From assembly GCA_020216745.1 (NCBI GenBank), contig JAIWNQ010000211.1, forward strand, positions 1-10,000: a stretch of DNA of 10,000 nucleotides, in the 5' to 3' direction. The notes below the pieces were generated by a model, which searched no databases, was not told the DNA's origin, and saw nothing but the letters and a program-made list of their open reading frames with translations. The stretch's first letter is position 1, and every line of letters begins with the position of its first letter. Source of the DNA: Candidatus Hydrogenedens sp. Lineage in GTDB: Bacteria > Hydrogenedentota > Hydrogenedentia > Hydrogenedentales > Hydrogenedentaceae. Both the position numbers and the translations under genes were made by a program. Below are positions 1 to 7,999 of this stretch, one piece after another.

Positions 1-12
1 CAATAGTTCTTA

Positions 13-1179
13 TTGAAGCGAGTTTACAAAGTGAGGAATAGTTTTTTACCGTTATTTTTTCTTATACTACTGCTTTTCTTTTCTCTACTATATGGGACAG
101 TATCTATCGGTGCAGAATTACCCGCAGGGCACATCGCATTTTTGAGTGGTCAGGATACAGAAACTTATAAAGTTCATGTTCTTAACTTACAAACGAAAGA
201 GATAAAACAGATATCATTAGGTACAAGTCATGGACAACCTGTATGGTCATCGGATGGCACGTATTTGAGTTTTTCATTGAAAACGAGTGATGGGCTATGT
301 ATTGCCATCTACAATTATGCCAACGACGAAATAAAAGTTATTAAACATACATATCCATGGAATGACGCTCCTTCATGGTCTGCAGATAACAAATATCTCG
401 CTTATGTTGCTTGTGAGAAAGGGTTGGTAGACCAAAAATTGTGTATTTACAATATTGAACGTGACGAAGAAGAATTTTGGGGTGGCGAGAAAATACCGTC
501 TGTTATGACTCCTGTCTGGTTTCCCAAATTGGATATTTTAAATGCAATGAGTGCCACTGTTTCACAAGTTACTTATGCTGAAGGTTTCGATATTCATAAA
601 TTTTTTGAAGAAGGTTATTCCCTCGGTGTTCTTATTGCTGTTGCTATTATCCCTCTGGAATCAAAACGGTTCTCTACAGAATTAATCCTCGTCAGCAAAA
701 CGCAAGTGACTATATTGCCGAAGGAACTCATGCTTGAATCTGACCGATTCGAGGAACTTAATCCACAAGTATCCCCCAAAGGTTCAAGTCTCGTTTTTGA
801 AACAAATGAAGGAGGGAATCGTGAGATATACTATTTGGGTAGGAGAGGAATTTCTAATATATCTAATCATCATGCGAGCGATTGGAACCCTGTATGGTCT
901 CCAAATGGGGAATGGGTTGCTTTTGAATCATTTCGCAATGGGAGAAGGGGGATTTATCGAGTTTATCCTGAGACCGCTCGAGTTTTTCCTATCGCAGTTA
1001 GTGCAGACTTTGACTGCTGGAGTCCAACGTGGGCTCCTGATAATAAATGGATTTGTTTTGTCTCAAATAGAACAGGAACACCACAAATTTATCTGAAGCA
1101 TATAGCGGAAGACGAGTTTATTCCTTTAACAAACTCCGTAACAAATCTGGCACCATGTTGGAGACCAAAACCAAAATGA
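13..1179 (+). CDS. Secreted TolB-like WD40/PD40 beta-propeller protein
   Basis: The product is a likely exported beta-propeller. From the TTG at 13, residues 1-34 form a signal peptide: a basic start (KRVYKVR), a long hydrophobic core around 11-30 and a small-residue end near SIGA. Seven copies of a PD40-like P-x-W-[S/A]-x-[D/N]-[G/N] signature follow near residues 77, 120, 167, 251, 293, 338 and 381 (for example PVWSSDG, PSWSADN, PVWSPNG, PTWAPDN). Several are followed by a strand such as WVAFES. This spacing fits a six- or seven-bladed propeller. Residues 175-245 are a less repetitive stretch between blades. There is no enzymatic motif, so a binding or scaffold role in the periplasm or at the surface is inferred. 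An in-frame stop at 4-6 limits the start. TTG 13 and GTG 31 are both possible, and a weak purine stretch (GAAGCGAG) favours 31. The end overlaps the next gene. Confidence 0.75.
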   Translation: MKRVYKVRNSFLPLFFLILLLFFSLLYGTVSIGAELPAGHIAFLSGQDTETYKVHVLNLQTKEIKQISLGTSHGQPVWSSDGTYLSFSLKTSDGLCIAIYNYANDEIKVIKHTYPWNDAPSWSADNKYLAYVACEKGLVDQKLCIYNIERDEEEFWGGEKIPSVMTPVWFPKLDILNAMSATVSQVTYAEGFDIHKFFEEGYSLGVLIAVAIIPLESKRFSTELILVSKTQVTILPKELMLESDRFEELNPQVSPKGSSLVFETNEGGNREIYYLGRRGISNISNHHASDWNPVWSPNGEWVAFESFRNGRRGIYRVYPETARVFPIAVSADFDCWSPTWAPDNKWICFVSNRTGTPQIYLKHIAEDEFIPLTNSVTNLAPCWRPKPK

Positions 1180-2213
1180 TTTTTCCTGTGAAAAAAACAT
1201 TTATTTCACTACTGATTCTACTTTTTACAATACCGATTATCTCTTTAGCCAGAAATGAGGACAACACTCTCGGAATATTAAAAGTTCCAAATGAAGGTTG
1301 CCCTGTCATTACAGCACCAGGACAGACATTTAAAGTTATTTCTGAAGAGAAGGGCACGTTATATTTAATAGACAGTAAAAATAATATTCAACCGTTAAAT
1401 GCTGATTGGAAAGAAATAGGTACTAACAAATGGGAAGCCTTGGCTACAGTAGCGGAGAAAGGAATAAAAAAAGGGGCTTTTGCTCTACAGATAATTACCG
1501 ACACCCAAAGGAAGGATATAAACCCCCGTTGTATCTGGGTTCAAAAGGCATTTAAAGACTATTACATCTTTGCTCATATTAGCGATATTCATATCCGTAG
1601 CGATGACCCTAATGATGAACATGCCTTACTTTTCCAGAAGGTAATTGAGAAACTAAATAAGAGTGATGCCCACTTCGTTCTGTTAACTGGCGATTTAACT
1701 CATGATGGAACATTAGAACAGTTTAATATATTTTTAAATATTATGAACCAGTGCCAAAAACCAACTTTTGTTTGTGCAGGAAATCACGACCGCACTGAGG
1801 ATAATTATGAAAAAATATTTAGCACCTCCACATACGCATTTCGTTATGGTAAAGATGGTTTTATTATTTTCGACACGCGTGAATATAGGACTGCAGATAG
1901 TTGGGGTGAACAGGACACATTTTTATATCGGTATCGTCGTGAATTAAAATCCTGTCGTTGGACTTTCGGTATTACCCATAGATATGAGCCTACAATGGGC
2001 ATGAGAGCACAAACGATTCTTTTCATTGACGACCCAATCGATTTTATTCTCTATGGGCATATCCATCGTGAAAACACCAAAGAAGAGTCTATACTTCCAT
2101 GGGGAAAAACTCGAGTTTTTGTAGTTCCCGCTGAAAAAGATGGATATTACAGAATTTTTGACGTTGGTGAAGGTGGTTTGTTTCCGCGTCCAATTCAGAA
2201 TATAAAAAATTAA
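1176..2213 (+). CDS. Secreted calcineurin-like metallophosphoesterase
   Basis: This is a binuclear metal phosphoesterase, probably exported. Counting from ATG 1176 (345 residues), residues 1-25 are a signal peptide (basic PVKK, then a hydrophobic run ending near SLA). About 100 residues of unassigned, probably beta-rich sequence come next, then the catalytic domain from about residue 132. All classical metal motifs are present: DIH (D137, H139), GD (D173), GNHD (N203, H204), an isolated His in THR (H268) and GHIH (H295, H297). The substrate cannot be read from the sequence; phosphodiesters such as cyclic nucleotides, phospholipid head groups or nucleotides are family possibilities. I chose 1176 because it forms an ATGA overlap with the preceding stop, has GGAG at 1160-1163 upstream and places the basic residues at the N-terminus. 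ATG 1155 (352 residues) is the alternative. The overlap suggests translational coupling to the propeller gene. Confidence 0.88.
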   Translation: MIFPVKKTFISLLILLFTIPIISLARNEDNTLGILKVPNEGCPVITAPGQTFKVISEEKGTLYLIDSKNNIQPLNADWKEIGTNKWEALATVAEKGIKKGAFALQIITDTQRKDINPRCIWVQKAFKDYYIFAHISDIHIRSDDPNDEHALLFQKVIEKLNKSDAHFVLLTGDLTHDGTLEQFNIFLNIMNQCQKPTFVCAGNHDRTEDNYEKIFSTSTYAFRYGKDGFIIFDTREYRTADSWGEQDTFLYRYRRELKSCRWTFGITHRYEPTMGMRAQTILFIDDPIDFILYGHIHRENTKEESILPWGKTRVFVVPAEKDGYYRIFDVGEGGLFPRPIQNIKN

Positions 2214-2376
2214 CTTTCCAACTTATTTTTATTTAGTTTTTTCTTTTCTAATGGAAATCGATAGCCAAAAAATGATATAACATTATAAATTCCAAATTTT
2301 CTATATTTATTTGAATGTTTATTCCATCTCTTATATGTAGTCGAATCATTACAACTTTTACAAATAGGGATTTTTT

Positions 2377-4488
2377 ATGCTCGATACTCTTGTAAGACCT
2401 AAAAGTATTGCTGTGATAGGAGCCTCACGAACTCCGGGAAAGGTAGGTTATTCTATCCTTCAGAACCTTATTGATTCCGGTTATGAGGGTAAAATTGTAC
2501 CGGTAAATCCCAGTGCTGATGAGATATTAGGACTAAAATGTTACAAAACATTAAAAGAACTTGGCACCTCTATTGATTTAAGCATTATTGTTGTCCCGAG
2601 CAAAGCGGTTAAATCCGCTCTTGAAGAGTCGCAAGTTGCAGGTGCTAAATCGGTATGTGTAATAACAGCTGGTTTTAAGGAAATTGGACCTGAAGGAGCC
2701 CAGTTAGAAAAAGAAATTGCCCAATTTTGCAAACAAAACCGGATGCGACTTTTAGGTCCGAATTGTTTAGGGATTATTAACACCGAGAATAAAATGAATG
2801 CATCATTTGCGAAGCAAATGCCTCGTCCTGGTTCTATCTCCGTAATTTCTCAATCGGGTGCATTGTGTACAGCCATTCTGGATTGGTCTGTTGGCAGAGG
2901 TGTTGGCTTAGCAAAACTAATTAGTATCGGCAATAAAGCAGACATCTCCGAAATTGATTTGCTCCAAATGTTAGGTGAAGATGAACAAACAAAAGTTATT
3001 GCGTGCTACCTTGAAAACATTGTACGTGGTGAGGAATTTATAAAAATAGCCGAGCAAGTTGCATCAATAAAACCTGTAGTTATTTTGAAAGTAGGGACAA
3101 CACAGGCAGGTAGTCGTGCCGCTTCCTCTCACACGGGTAGTCTTGCTGGTGAAGATATTGCTTATGGTGCAGCATTTCGAAGGGCTGGAGTCATACGTGC
3201 AGAAACATTTGAGGCATTATTTGACTATGCCTCTGCTTTGGCGATGCAGCCTCTACCTAAAGGGAACCGTATCGCTGTTATTACCAACGCTGGTGGGCCG
3301 GGTATCATGGCGGCAGACGCGGTTGAAAACTCTGGACTGCAAGTAAAGCCTCTGGAAAGTTCAATTTCTACCGCCCTTAAACAAAAATTACCACCAGCAG
3401 CAAGTGTTGCCAATCCAATTGATGTGCTTGGAGATGCAGACCCTGAACGATATGCTATGGCTCTCAATGCTGCTTTAGATGATGAAACTATCGATGCGGT
3501 AATTGTCATTTTGACACCGCAGGCTATGACACAGCCAGCTGAAACGGCTCGTGCCATTATTAGAAATTTACGTGGTAATAAACCTGTCCTTGCATCGTTT
3601 ATGGGTGGTGCGGATGTTATGCCAGCACGAGATGAATTGGTTTCTGCAAACCTGCCGGATTATCCCTCGCCGGAACGTGCGGTATATGCTCTTAAAGCGA
3701 TGTGCGATTATTCCGCATGGCGTCGAAGACCACCTCGAATTGTTATGCGTTTCCCAGTAAATCGGCGTCGGATTGAAAGAATTATCCGTCGTCAGATTCG
3801 TGAAGGAAAAACCTTTATTAACGAAGTTGACGCAAAAGAAATATTGCGTGCCTATGATTTTAATGTGCCTCCCGGTGCTTTAGCCAGAACCGATGAAGAA
3901 GCGGTAACTATTGCTGACCGTATAGGTTATCCCGTAGCAATGAAGATAGTTTCTCCGGATGTTATTCATAAATCTGATATTGGTGGAGTAAGAATAGGGT
4001 TATCCAATCCTGCACAGGTAAGAGATGCTTTTGACCTAATGATTCTGCGTGTAACCCGAAAAATACCGAATGCTAAAATATTGGGTGTATATGTAGAGAA
4101 AATGGCAAAGCAAGGCCGTGAAGTGATTTTGGGAATGCATAGAGACCCTCAATTTGGTCCAATGCTTATGTTCGGTTTAGGTGGTATTTTTGTCGAAGTT
4201 ATGAAAGATGTAAGTTTTTATCTTGCTCCTATTACTGAAGAGGAAGCATTACAAATGCTGGTAGGTACCCGTTCATATAGCCTTTTGAAAGGAACTCGTG
4301 GGCAATCTGCTGTTGATATACATGCCATTGCTCAAGCTTTACAAAAAATGAGCCAATTGGCTACTGAATTTCCACAGATACATGAAATTGATATTAACCC
4401 GTTTATAGTAGGTGAAGTGGGAACCCCTCCCACAGTAGCCGATGCACGAATGATATTAGGAGGTTCAAATACAAAACATGAGCACTAA
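2377..4488 (+). CDS. ADP-forming acetate/acyl-CoA ligase, fused alpha and beta subunits
   Basis: The enzyme interconverts acyl-CoA, ADP and phosphate with the free acid, CoA and ATP. In anaerobes this is a substrate-level route to ATP from acetyl-CoA. Its 703 residues follow the order of single-chain NDP-forming synthetases. A CoA-binding Rossmann domain (about 1-130) has IAVIGAS near the N-terminus and LGPNCLG at 126-132. A succinyl-CoA-ligase-like domain (about 150-450) has SQSGA at 158-162 and SHTGS at 251-255, whose H252 is the expected phosphohistidine. A C-terminal ATP-grasp domain (about 475-700) has MKIVSPDVIHKSDIGGV around 522-538 and DINPF at 672-676. No GNAT domain follows, unlike Pat/PatZ. 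An AGGGA ribosome-binding site at 2366-2370 supports the start. The gene follows a 163-base gap and overlaps the next gene by 11 bases. Acetate is the most likely substrate, but other short or branched acids cannot be excluded. Confidence 0.9.
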   Translation: MLDTLVRPKSIAVIGASRTPGKVGYSILQNLIDSGYEGKIVPVNPSADEILGLKCYKTLKELGTSIDLSIIVVPSKAVKSALEESQVAGAKSVCVITAGFKEIGPEGAQLEKEIAQFCKQNRMRLLGPNCLGIINTENKMNASFAKQMPRPGSISVISQSGALCTAILDWSVGRGVGLAKLISIGNKADISEIDLLQMLGEDEQTKVIACYLENIVRGEEFIKIAEQVASIKPVVILKVGTTQAGSRAASSHTGSLAGEDIAYGAAFRRAGVIRAETFEALFDYASALAMQPLPKGNRIAVITNAGGPGIMAADAVENSGLQVKPLESSISTALKQKLPPAASVANPIDVLGDADPERYAMALNAALDDETIDAVIVILTPQAMTQPAETARAIIRNLRGNKPVLASFMGGADVMPARDELVSANLPDYPSPERAVYALKAMCDYSAWRRRPPRIVMRFPVNRRRIERIIRRQIREGKTFINEVDAKEILRAYDFNVPPGALARTDEEAVTIADRIGYPVAMKIVSPDVIHKSDIGGVRIGLSNPAQVRDAFDLMILRVTRKIPNAKILGVYVEKMAKQGREVILGMHRDPQFGPMLMFGLGGIFVEVMKDVSFYLAPITEEEALQMLVGTRSYSLLKGTRGQSAVDIHAIAQALQKMSQLATEFPQIHEIDINPFIVGEVGTPPTVADARMILGGSNTKHEH
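4458..4463 (+). promoter_or_regulatory. Ribosome-binding site inside the preceding gene
   Basis: AGGAGG, a perfect Shine-Dalgarno core, lies within the last codons of the acyl-CoA ligase gene, 14 bases before ATG 4478. The spacing is longer than usual. No other in-frame ATG lies between it and 4478, and the position supports coupled translation of the overlapping pair. Confidence 0.5.
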
Positions 4489-6370
4489 TTCTATTACACA
4501 AGGTAATTTATCCTTTGACCCACATTGGAAAGAGAAATACTCCGACATGGTTGTAACGCCGGAGGAAGCGGTTTTACATATTCAACCTGGCTTCCGTGTT
4601 TTTATTGGCACAGGTTGTGCACAACCTCAGAAATTAGTAGATGCGTTAGTCGCACGCCATGCAGATTTGGCAGACATCGAAATTGTTCATTTACTCACCT
4701 TGGGCGATGCGCCATATGCACAGAAAGACTTAATTAATCACTTTACTGTGAATAGTTTTTTCATCGCCCAAAACGTTCGGCATATTATTCAGGAAGGTTT
4801 AGGTGGATACACACCCATTTTCCTCTCGGATATTCCACGATTATTTAAAACAGGACAACTTCCTCTGGATGCGGCATTAATTCAGGTATCACCTCCGGAT
4901 ACAGATGGATTGTGCAGTTTTGGAGTTTCTGTAGATATTGTAAAAAGTGCTGCAGAAAATTCAAGACTGGTCATTGCCCAAGTCAATCCACAAATGCCAA
5001 GAACGATAGGGGATTGTTTTATTCATGTTCATGATATCGATTACCTTGTCCCTGTTGATGAACCACTTATCGAATTCCCGTTAGCCGAGCCGGATGATGT
5101 AACTCGTGAAATCGGGCAATATATTGCGGGACTTATCGAAGATGGAGCCACATTAGAATTAGGTATCGGACGAATTCCACAAGCGGTACTCGAATATTTA
5201 AATGATAAAAAGGATATAGGTATCCACACCGAAATGCTCACAGACTCCATTATTGAGTCCATTGAAAAAGGTATCATAACAGGTAAACGGAAAACATTAG
5301 ATCGTGGAAAAATTGTCGCCAGTTTTGCTATGGGAACGCAAAAATTATATAAATATCTGGATAACAACCCAGACTTTGCATTTTATCCTACGGAATATGT
5401 TAACGACCCATTTGTCATTTCCCAGCAAAATAAAATGGTTGCAATTAATGTGGCATTGGAAGTGGATTTAACTGGTCAGGTCTGTGCGGATTCAATGGGC
5501 TCTAAATTTTATTCGGGGATAGGTGGTCAGGTTGACTTTAACCGTGGTGCGGCACGTTCTAACGGTGGCAAAGCCATTATTGCGTTACCATCAACTGCCC
5601 ACAATGGCGAAGTATCCCGAATCGTTTGCCATTTGAGTGAAGGTGCTGGTGTCGTCACCACCCGTGGAGATGTACATTATGTTATCACGGAATATGGCGT
5701 TGCATATTTACATGGGAAAAATGTTCAGGAACGTGCTCTTGCTCTCATTAGTATTGCGCATCCAAAATTCCGCGAAAAATTGCTTATGGAAGCAATTGAC
5801 GCAAAATACATACGACCAGAACTGGCTGACTTTAAGAATAAGATTGTCATTGGTCCACGGGATATTCGCACCACATATATTTGCGATGATGGCACCTCTG
5901 TCACCATTCGTGCTGTTCATCCAACAGATGAACCACGTGTCCGCGAATTATTCTATTCCCTATCTCAAGAATCTTTGTATAAACGGTTTATGAGTCGAAT
6001 GAAATGGGTACCGCGTAAACAGGTTCAAGAGTTTGTATACATTGACCACCGTAATGAAGTATCTATTGTTGCAACAGTTCCTGACCCTGATGGTGAAGAA
6101 ATTGTCGGGATGGGTGGCTATTATTTAAATCCCAAAACCAACCGTGCTGAAGTTGCTTTTGTAGTTCAGGATGAATGGCAAAATCGTGGTATTGGTTCAT
6201 TCCTTTTCCGACACTTAATTAATATTGCACGTCGCAACGGTATTGCAGGCTTTACCGCTGAAGTGTTAAGAGAAAATAAACCGATGCAGGCTGTATTTGA
6301 ACGAAGCGGATTGAAAGTAGAATCACAACTCCATGAAGGAGTTTACAGTTATATCATGAATTTTGAATAA
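4478..6370 (+). CDS. Acetyl-CoA hydrolase/CoA-transferase fused to a C-terminal GNAT acetyltransferase
   Basis: This is a two-domain protein of 630 residues. Residues about 15-445 match the acetyl-CoA hydrolase / 4-hydroxybutyrate CoA-transferase family (family I). It has the GIGRIP turn at 229-234, the IHTEM motif at 249-253, whose E252 is the expected glutamate forming the CoA thioester, and the glycine-rich GIGGQVDF at 347-354. Residues about 465-630 form a GNAT fold: VTIRAVHPTDEPRVRELF opens it, and QNRGIGSF at 568-575 is the acetyl-CoA pyrophosphate-binding loop. The opening and the SLYKRF segment (499-504) resemble the acetyltransferase domain of Pat/PatZ protein lysine acetyltransferases. 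The first domain should move CoA between acids or hydrolyse acyl-CoA; the second may acetylate a protein lysine. The start overlaps the ligase gene by 11 bases, so joint expression is likely. Both assignments are strong, but the acyl substrate and the acetylation target are inferred. Confidence 0.9.
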   Translation: MSTNSITQGNLSFDPHWKEKYSDMVVTPEEAVLHIQPGFRVFIGTGCAQPQKLVDALVARHADLADIEIVHLLTLGDAPYAQKDLINHFTVNSFFIAQNVRHIIQEGLGGYTPIFLSDIPRLFKTGQLPLDAALIQVSPPDTDGLCSFGVSVDIVKSAAENSRLVIAQVNPQMPRTIGDCFIHVHDIDYLVPVDEPLIEFPLAEPDDVTREIGQYIAGLIEDGATLELGIGRIPQAVLEYLNDKKDIGIHTEMLTDSIIESIEKGIITGKRKTLDRGKIVASFAMGTQKLYKYLDNNPDFAFYPTEYVNDPFVISQQNKMVAINVALEVDLTGQVCADSMGSKFYSGIGGQVDFNRGAARSNGGKAIIALPSTAHNGEVSRIVCHLSEGAGVVTTRGDVHYVITEYGVAYLHGKNVQERALALISIAHPKFREKLLMEAIDAKYIRPELADFKNKIVIGPRDIRTTYICDDGTSVTIRAVHPTDEPRVRELFYSLSQESLYKRFMSRMKWVPRKQVQEFVYIDHRNEVSIVATVPDPDGEEIVGMGGYYLNPKTNRAEVAFVVQDEWQNRGIGSFLFRHLINIARRNGIAGFTAEVLRENKPMQAVFERSGLKVESQLHEGVYSYIMNFE

Positions 6371-6432
6371 TAAGGTAAAATAAAGGAAAGAAACTTAAAA
6401 TAATCCGCTATTTTTAATTAAAGGAACTATTC

Positions 6433-7959
6433 ATGATACATCCTGCTATTATTGAATATTTAGGCTCAACACCACCCGACAAATTAGATTCAGGATTTTT
6501 AGGGTATCTTTGCACACTGGCAGAAGTAGCACGGGTCTCTCCGGAAGTGGCTTCCGGAATTGTCCAGGAACTTATTGACCAGCGAAGTTATCTAAAATTA
6601 ATTGCCAGTGAAAATTACTCCTCTTTATCTACCCAGTTTGCGATGGCAAACTTGCTTAACGACAAATATGCTGAAGGAATACCTTATCAACGGTTTTATG
6701 AAGGTTGTAATAATGTTGATGTCATAGAATCTATTGCGTGCGAACAAGCGAAGAAACTTTTCAATGCGGAACATGCCTACGTCCAACCTCATAGTGGTGC
6801 TGATGCTAATCTTGTCGCATATTGGGCAATACTAACTGCACGCATCGAAGCACCTTCGATGGAAGCAATAAACGTAAAAGACCCATCAAAAATTTCTAAT
6901 GAGCAATGGAATGGAATTCGAGAAAAATTGGGGAATCAACGGTTATTAGGTATGGATTATTACTCCGGTGGACATCTTACACATGGCTATCGGCGGAACA
7001 TCTCTGGAAAAATGTTCGAAGCTTACTCATATACTGTAAACCGTGAAACTGGACTGTTAGATTATGCAGAAATTGAAGCGATTGTGAAAGAAATAAAGCC
7101 TTTGATTCTTCTGGCTGGATATAGTGCATACCCTCGAAAAATCAATTTTGCATGTATGCGTGACATTGCGGACAAGGTTGGTGCGGTATTAATGGTGGAC
7201 ATGGCACATTTTGCAGGGTTGGTTGCAGGTAAAGTATTTCAAGGGGATTACGACCCTGTGGCACATGCTCACATTGTAACATCGACTACCCACAAAACAT
7301 TACGTGGACCGAGAGGAGGCATTGTCCTTTGTAAAAAGGAATTTGCTGAATTTGTAGACAAAGGCTGTCCGATGGTATTAGGCGGTCCTTTACCACATGT
7401 ACTTAGTGCTAAAGCCATTGCATTCACAGAAGCGAATCGTCCCGAATTTTGTGATTATGCTCGACAAATTGTCCGAAACGCACAAATACTCGCCGAGGCT
7501 TTGAAGAGTGAAGGTCTCGTCGTTGCCACTGGCGGAACGGATAATCATCTTATGTTATTAAATGTACAGGAAAGCCATGGTTTAACAGGTAGGCAAGCGG
7601 CAGGAGCGTTAAGAGCCTGTGGAATTACACTTAACTTTAATTCTTTGCCTTTTGATCCCAATGGTCCATTAATTACCAGTGGACTCCGATTAGGAACACC
7701 TGCGGTTACAACTTTAGGGATGGGTGGTCCAGAAATGAAAGAGATTGCTTCCATCATAAAAGAAGTGTTAGACGCAACAAAACCTGAAATATTATCAGAA
7801 GGGGCTAATGCAGGCAAACCTTCCAAGAAGAACTTTATTATTGACCCACAAGTCCAACGAAGACAAAAGGCACGAGTTATCGAATTGCTACAAAAATATC
7901 CCCTATATCCTAATATAAACCTTGAATTAATAAAGAAATATTTTCTAATAAGCAAATAA
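6433..7959 (+). CDS. glyA: Serine hydroxymethyltransferase, long form
   Basis: This PLP enzyme of cytosolic one-carbon metabolism converts serine and tetrahydrofolate to glycine and methylene-tetrahydrofolate. Family hallmarks are clear: LIASENY (56-62), NDKYAEG (76-82), VQPHSGADAN (117-126), GGHLTHG (179-185), VDMAHFAGL (255-263) and STTHKTLRGPRGG (284-296), whose K288 should carry the PLP. At 508 residues it is far longer than the usual bacterial enzyme of about 415-420. The excess comprises an N-terminal extension of about 40 residues, an insertion at about 136-172 before GMDYYSGGHL, and a tail after about 450. From memory, similar long forms occur in Chlamydiae and some spirochaetes and PVC bacteria. 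AAGGA at 6421-6425, seven bases before ATG 6433, supports the start. The 62-base gap to the upstream gene leaves open whether it shares that transcript. Confidence 0.95.
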   Translation: MIHPAIIEYLGSTPPDKLDSGFLGYLCTLAEVARVSPEVASGIVQELIDQRSYLKLIASENYSSLSTQFAMANLLNDKYAEGIPYQRFYEGCNNVDVIESIACEQAKKLFNAEHAYVQPHSGADANLVAYWAILTARIEAPSMEAINVKDPSKISNEQWNGIREKLGNQRLLGMDYYSGGHLTHGYRRNISGKMFEAYSYTVNRETGLLDYAEIEAIVKEIKPLILLAGYSAYPRKINFACMRDIADKVGAVLMVDMAHFAGLVAGKVFQGDYDPVAHAHIVTSTTHKTLRGPRGGIVLCKKEFAEFVDKGCPMVLGGPLPHVLSAKAIAFTEANRPEFCDYARQIVRNAQILAEALKSEGLVVATGGTDNHLMLLNVQESHGLTGRQAAGALRACGITLNFNSLPFDPNGPLITSGLRLGTPAVTTLGMGGPEMKEIASIIKEVLDATKPEILSEGANAGKPSKKNFIIDPQVQRRQKARVIELLQKYPLYPNINLELIKKYFLISK

Positions 7960-7999
7960 AATTACACTAAAACAGAATTAATCAATCAAGGATGTTCGA

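Noticed and set aside
2251..2280. Tiny open frame (nine codons, MEIDSQKMI) in the gap before the acyl-CoA ligase gene
   Set aside because: It has no ribosome-binding site, no regulatory codon run and no attenuator-like hairpin after it.
2311..2337. Possible promoter (TTGAAT, then TATATG) before the acyl-CoA ligase gene
   Set aside because: The 15-base spacer is short and the gap is so AT-rich that partial matches are expected. A promoter somewhere in 2214-2376 is likely, but I cannot place it.
3225..3557. Minus-strand open frame of 110 residues inside the acyl-CoA ligase gene
   Set aside because: It lies wholly within a gene with strong domain evidence, shows no recognisable motif and has the low-complexity Ala/Ser composition of an antisense shadow. 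The same reasoning excludes the other overlapping frames, including those at 734-1096, 7545-7955 and 9416-9730.
6395..6420. AAAATA/TATTTT inverted repeat between the CoA-transferase and glyA genes as a terminator
   Set aside because: The stem contains only A-T pairs and would be too weak. Such short repeats are common in AT-rich gaps.
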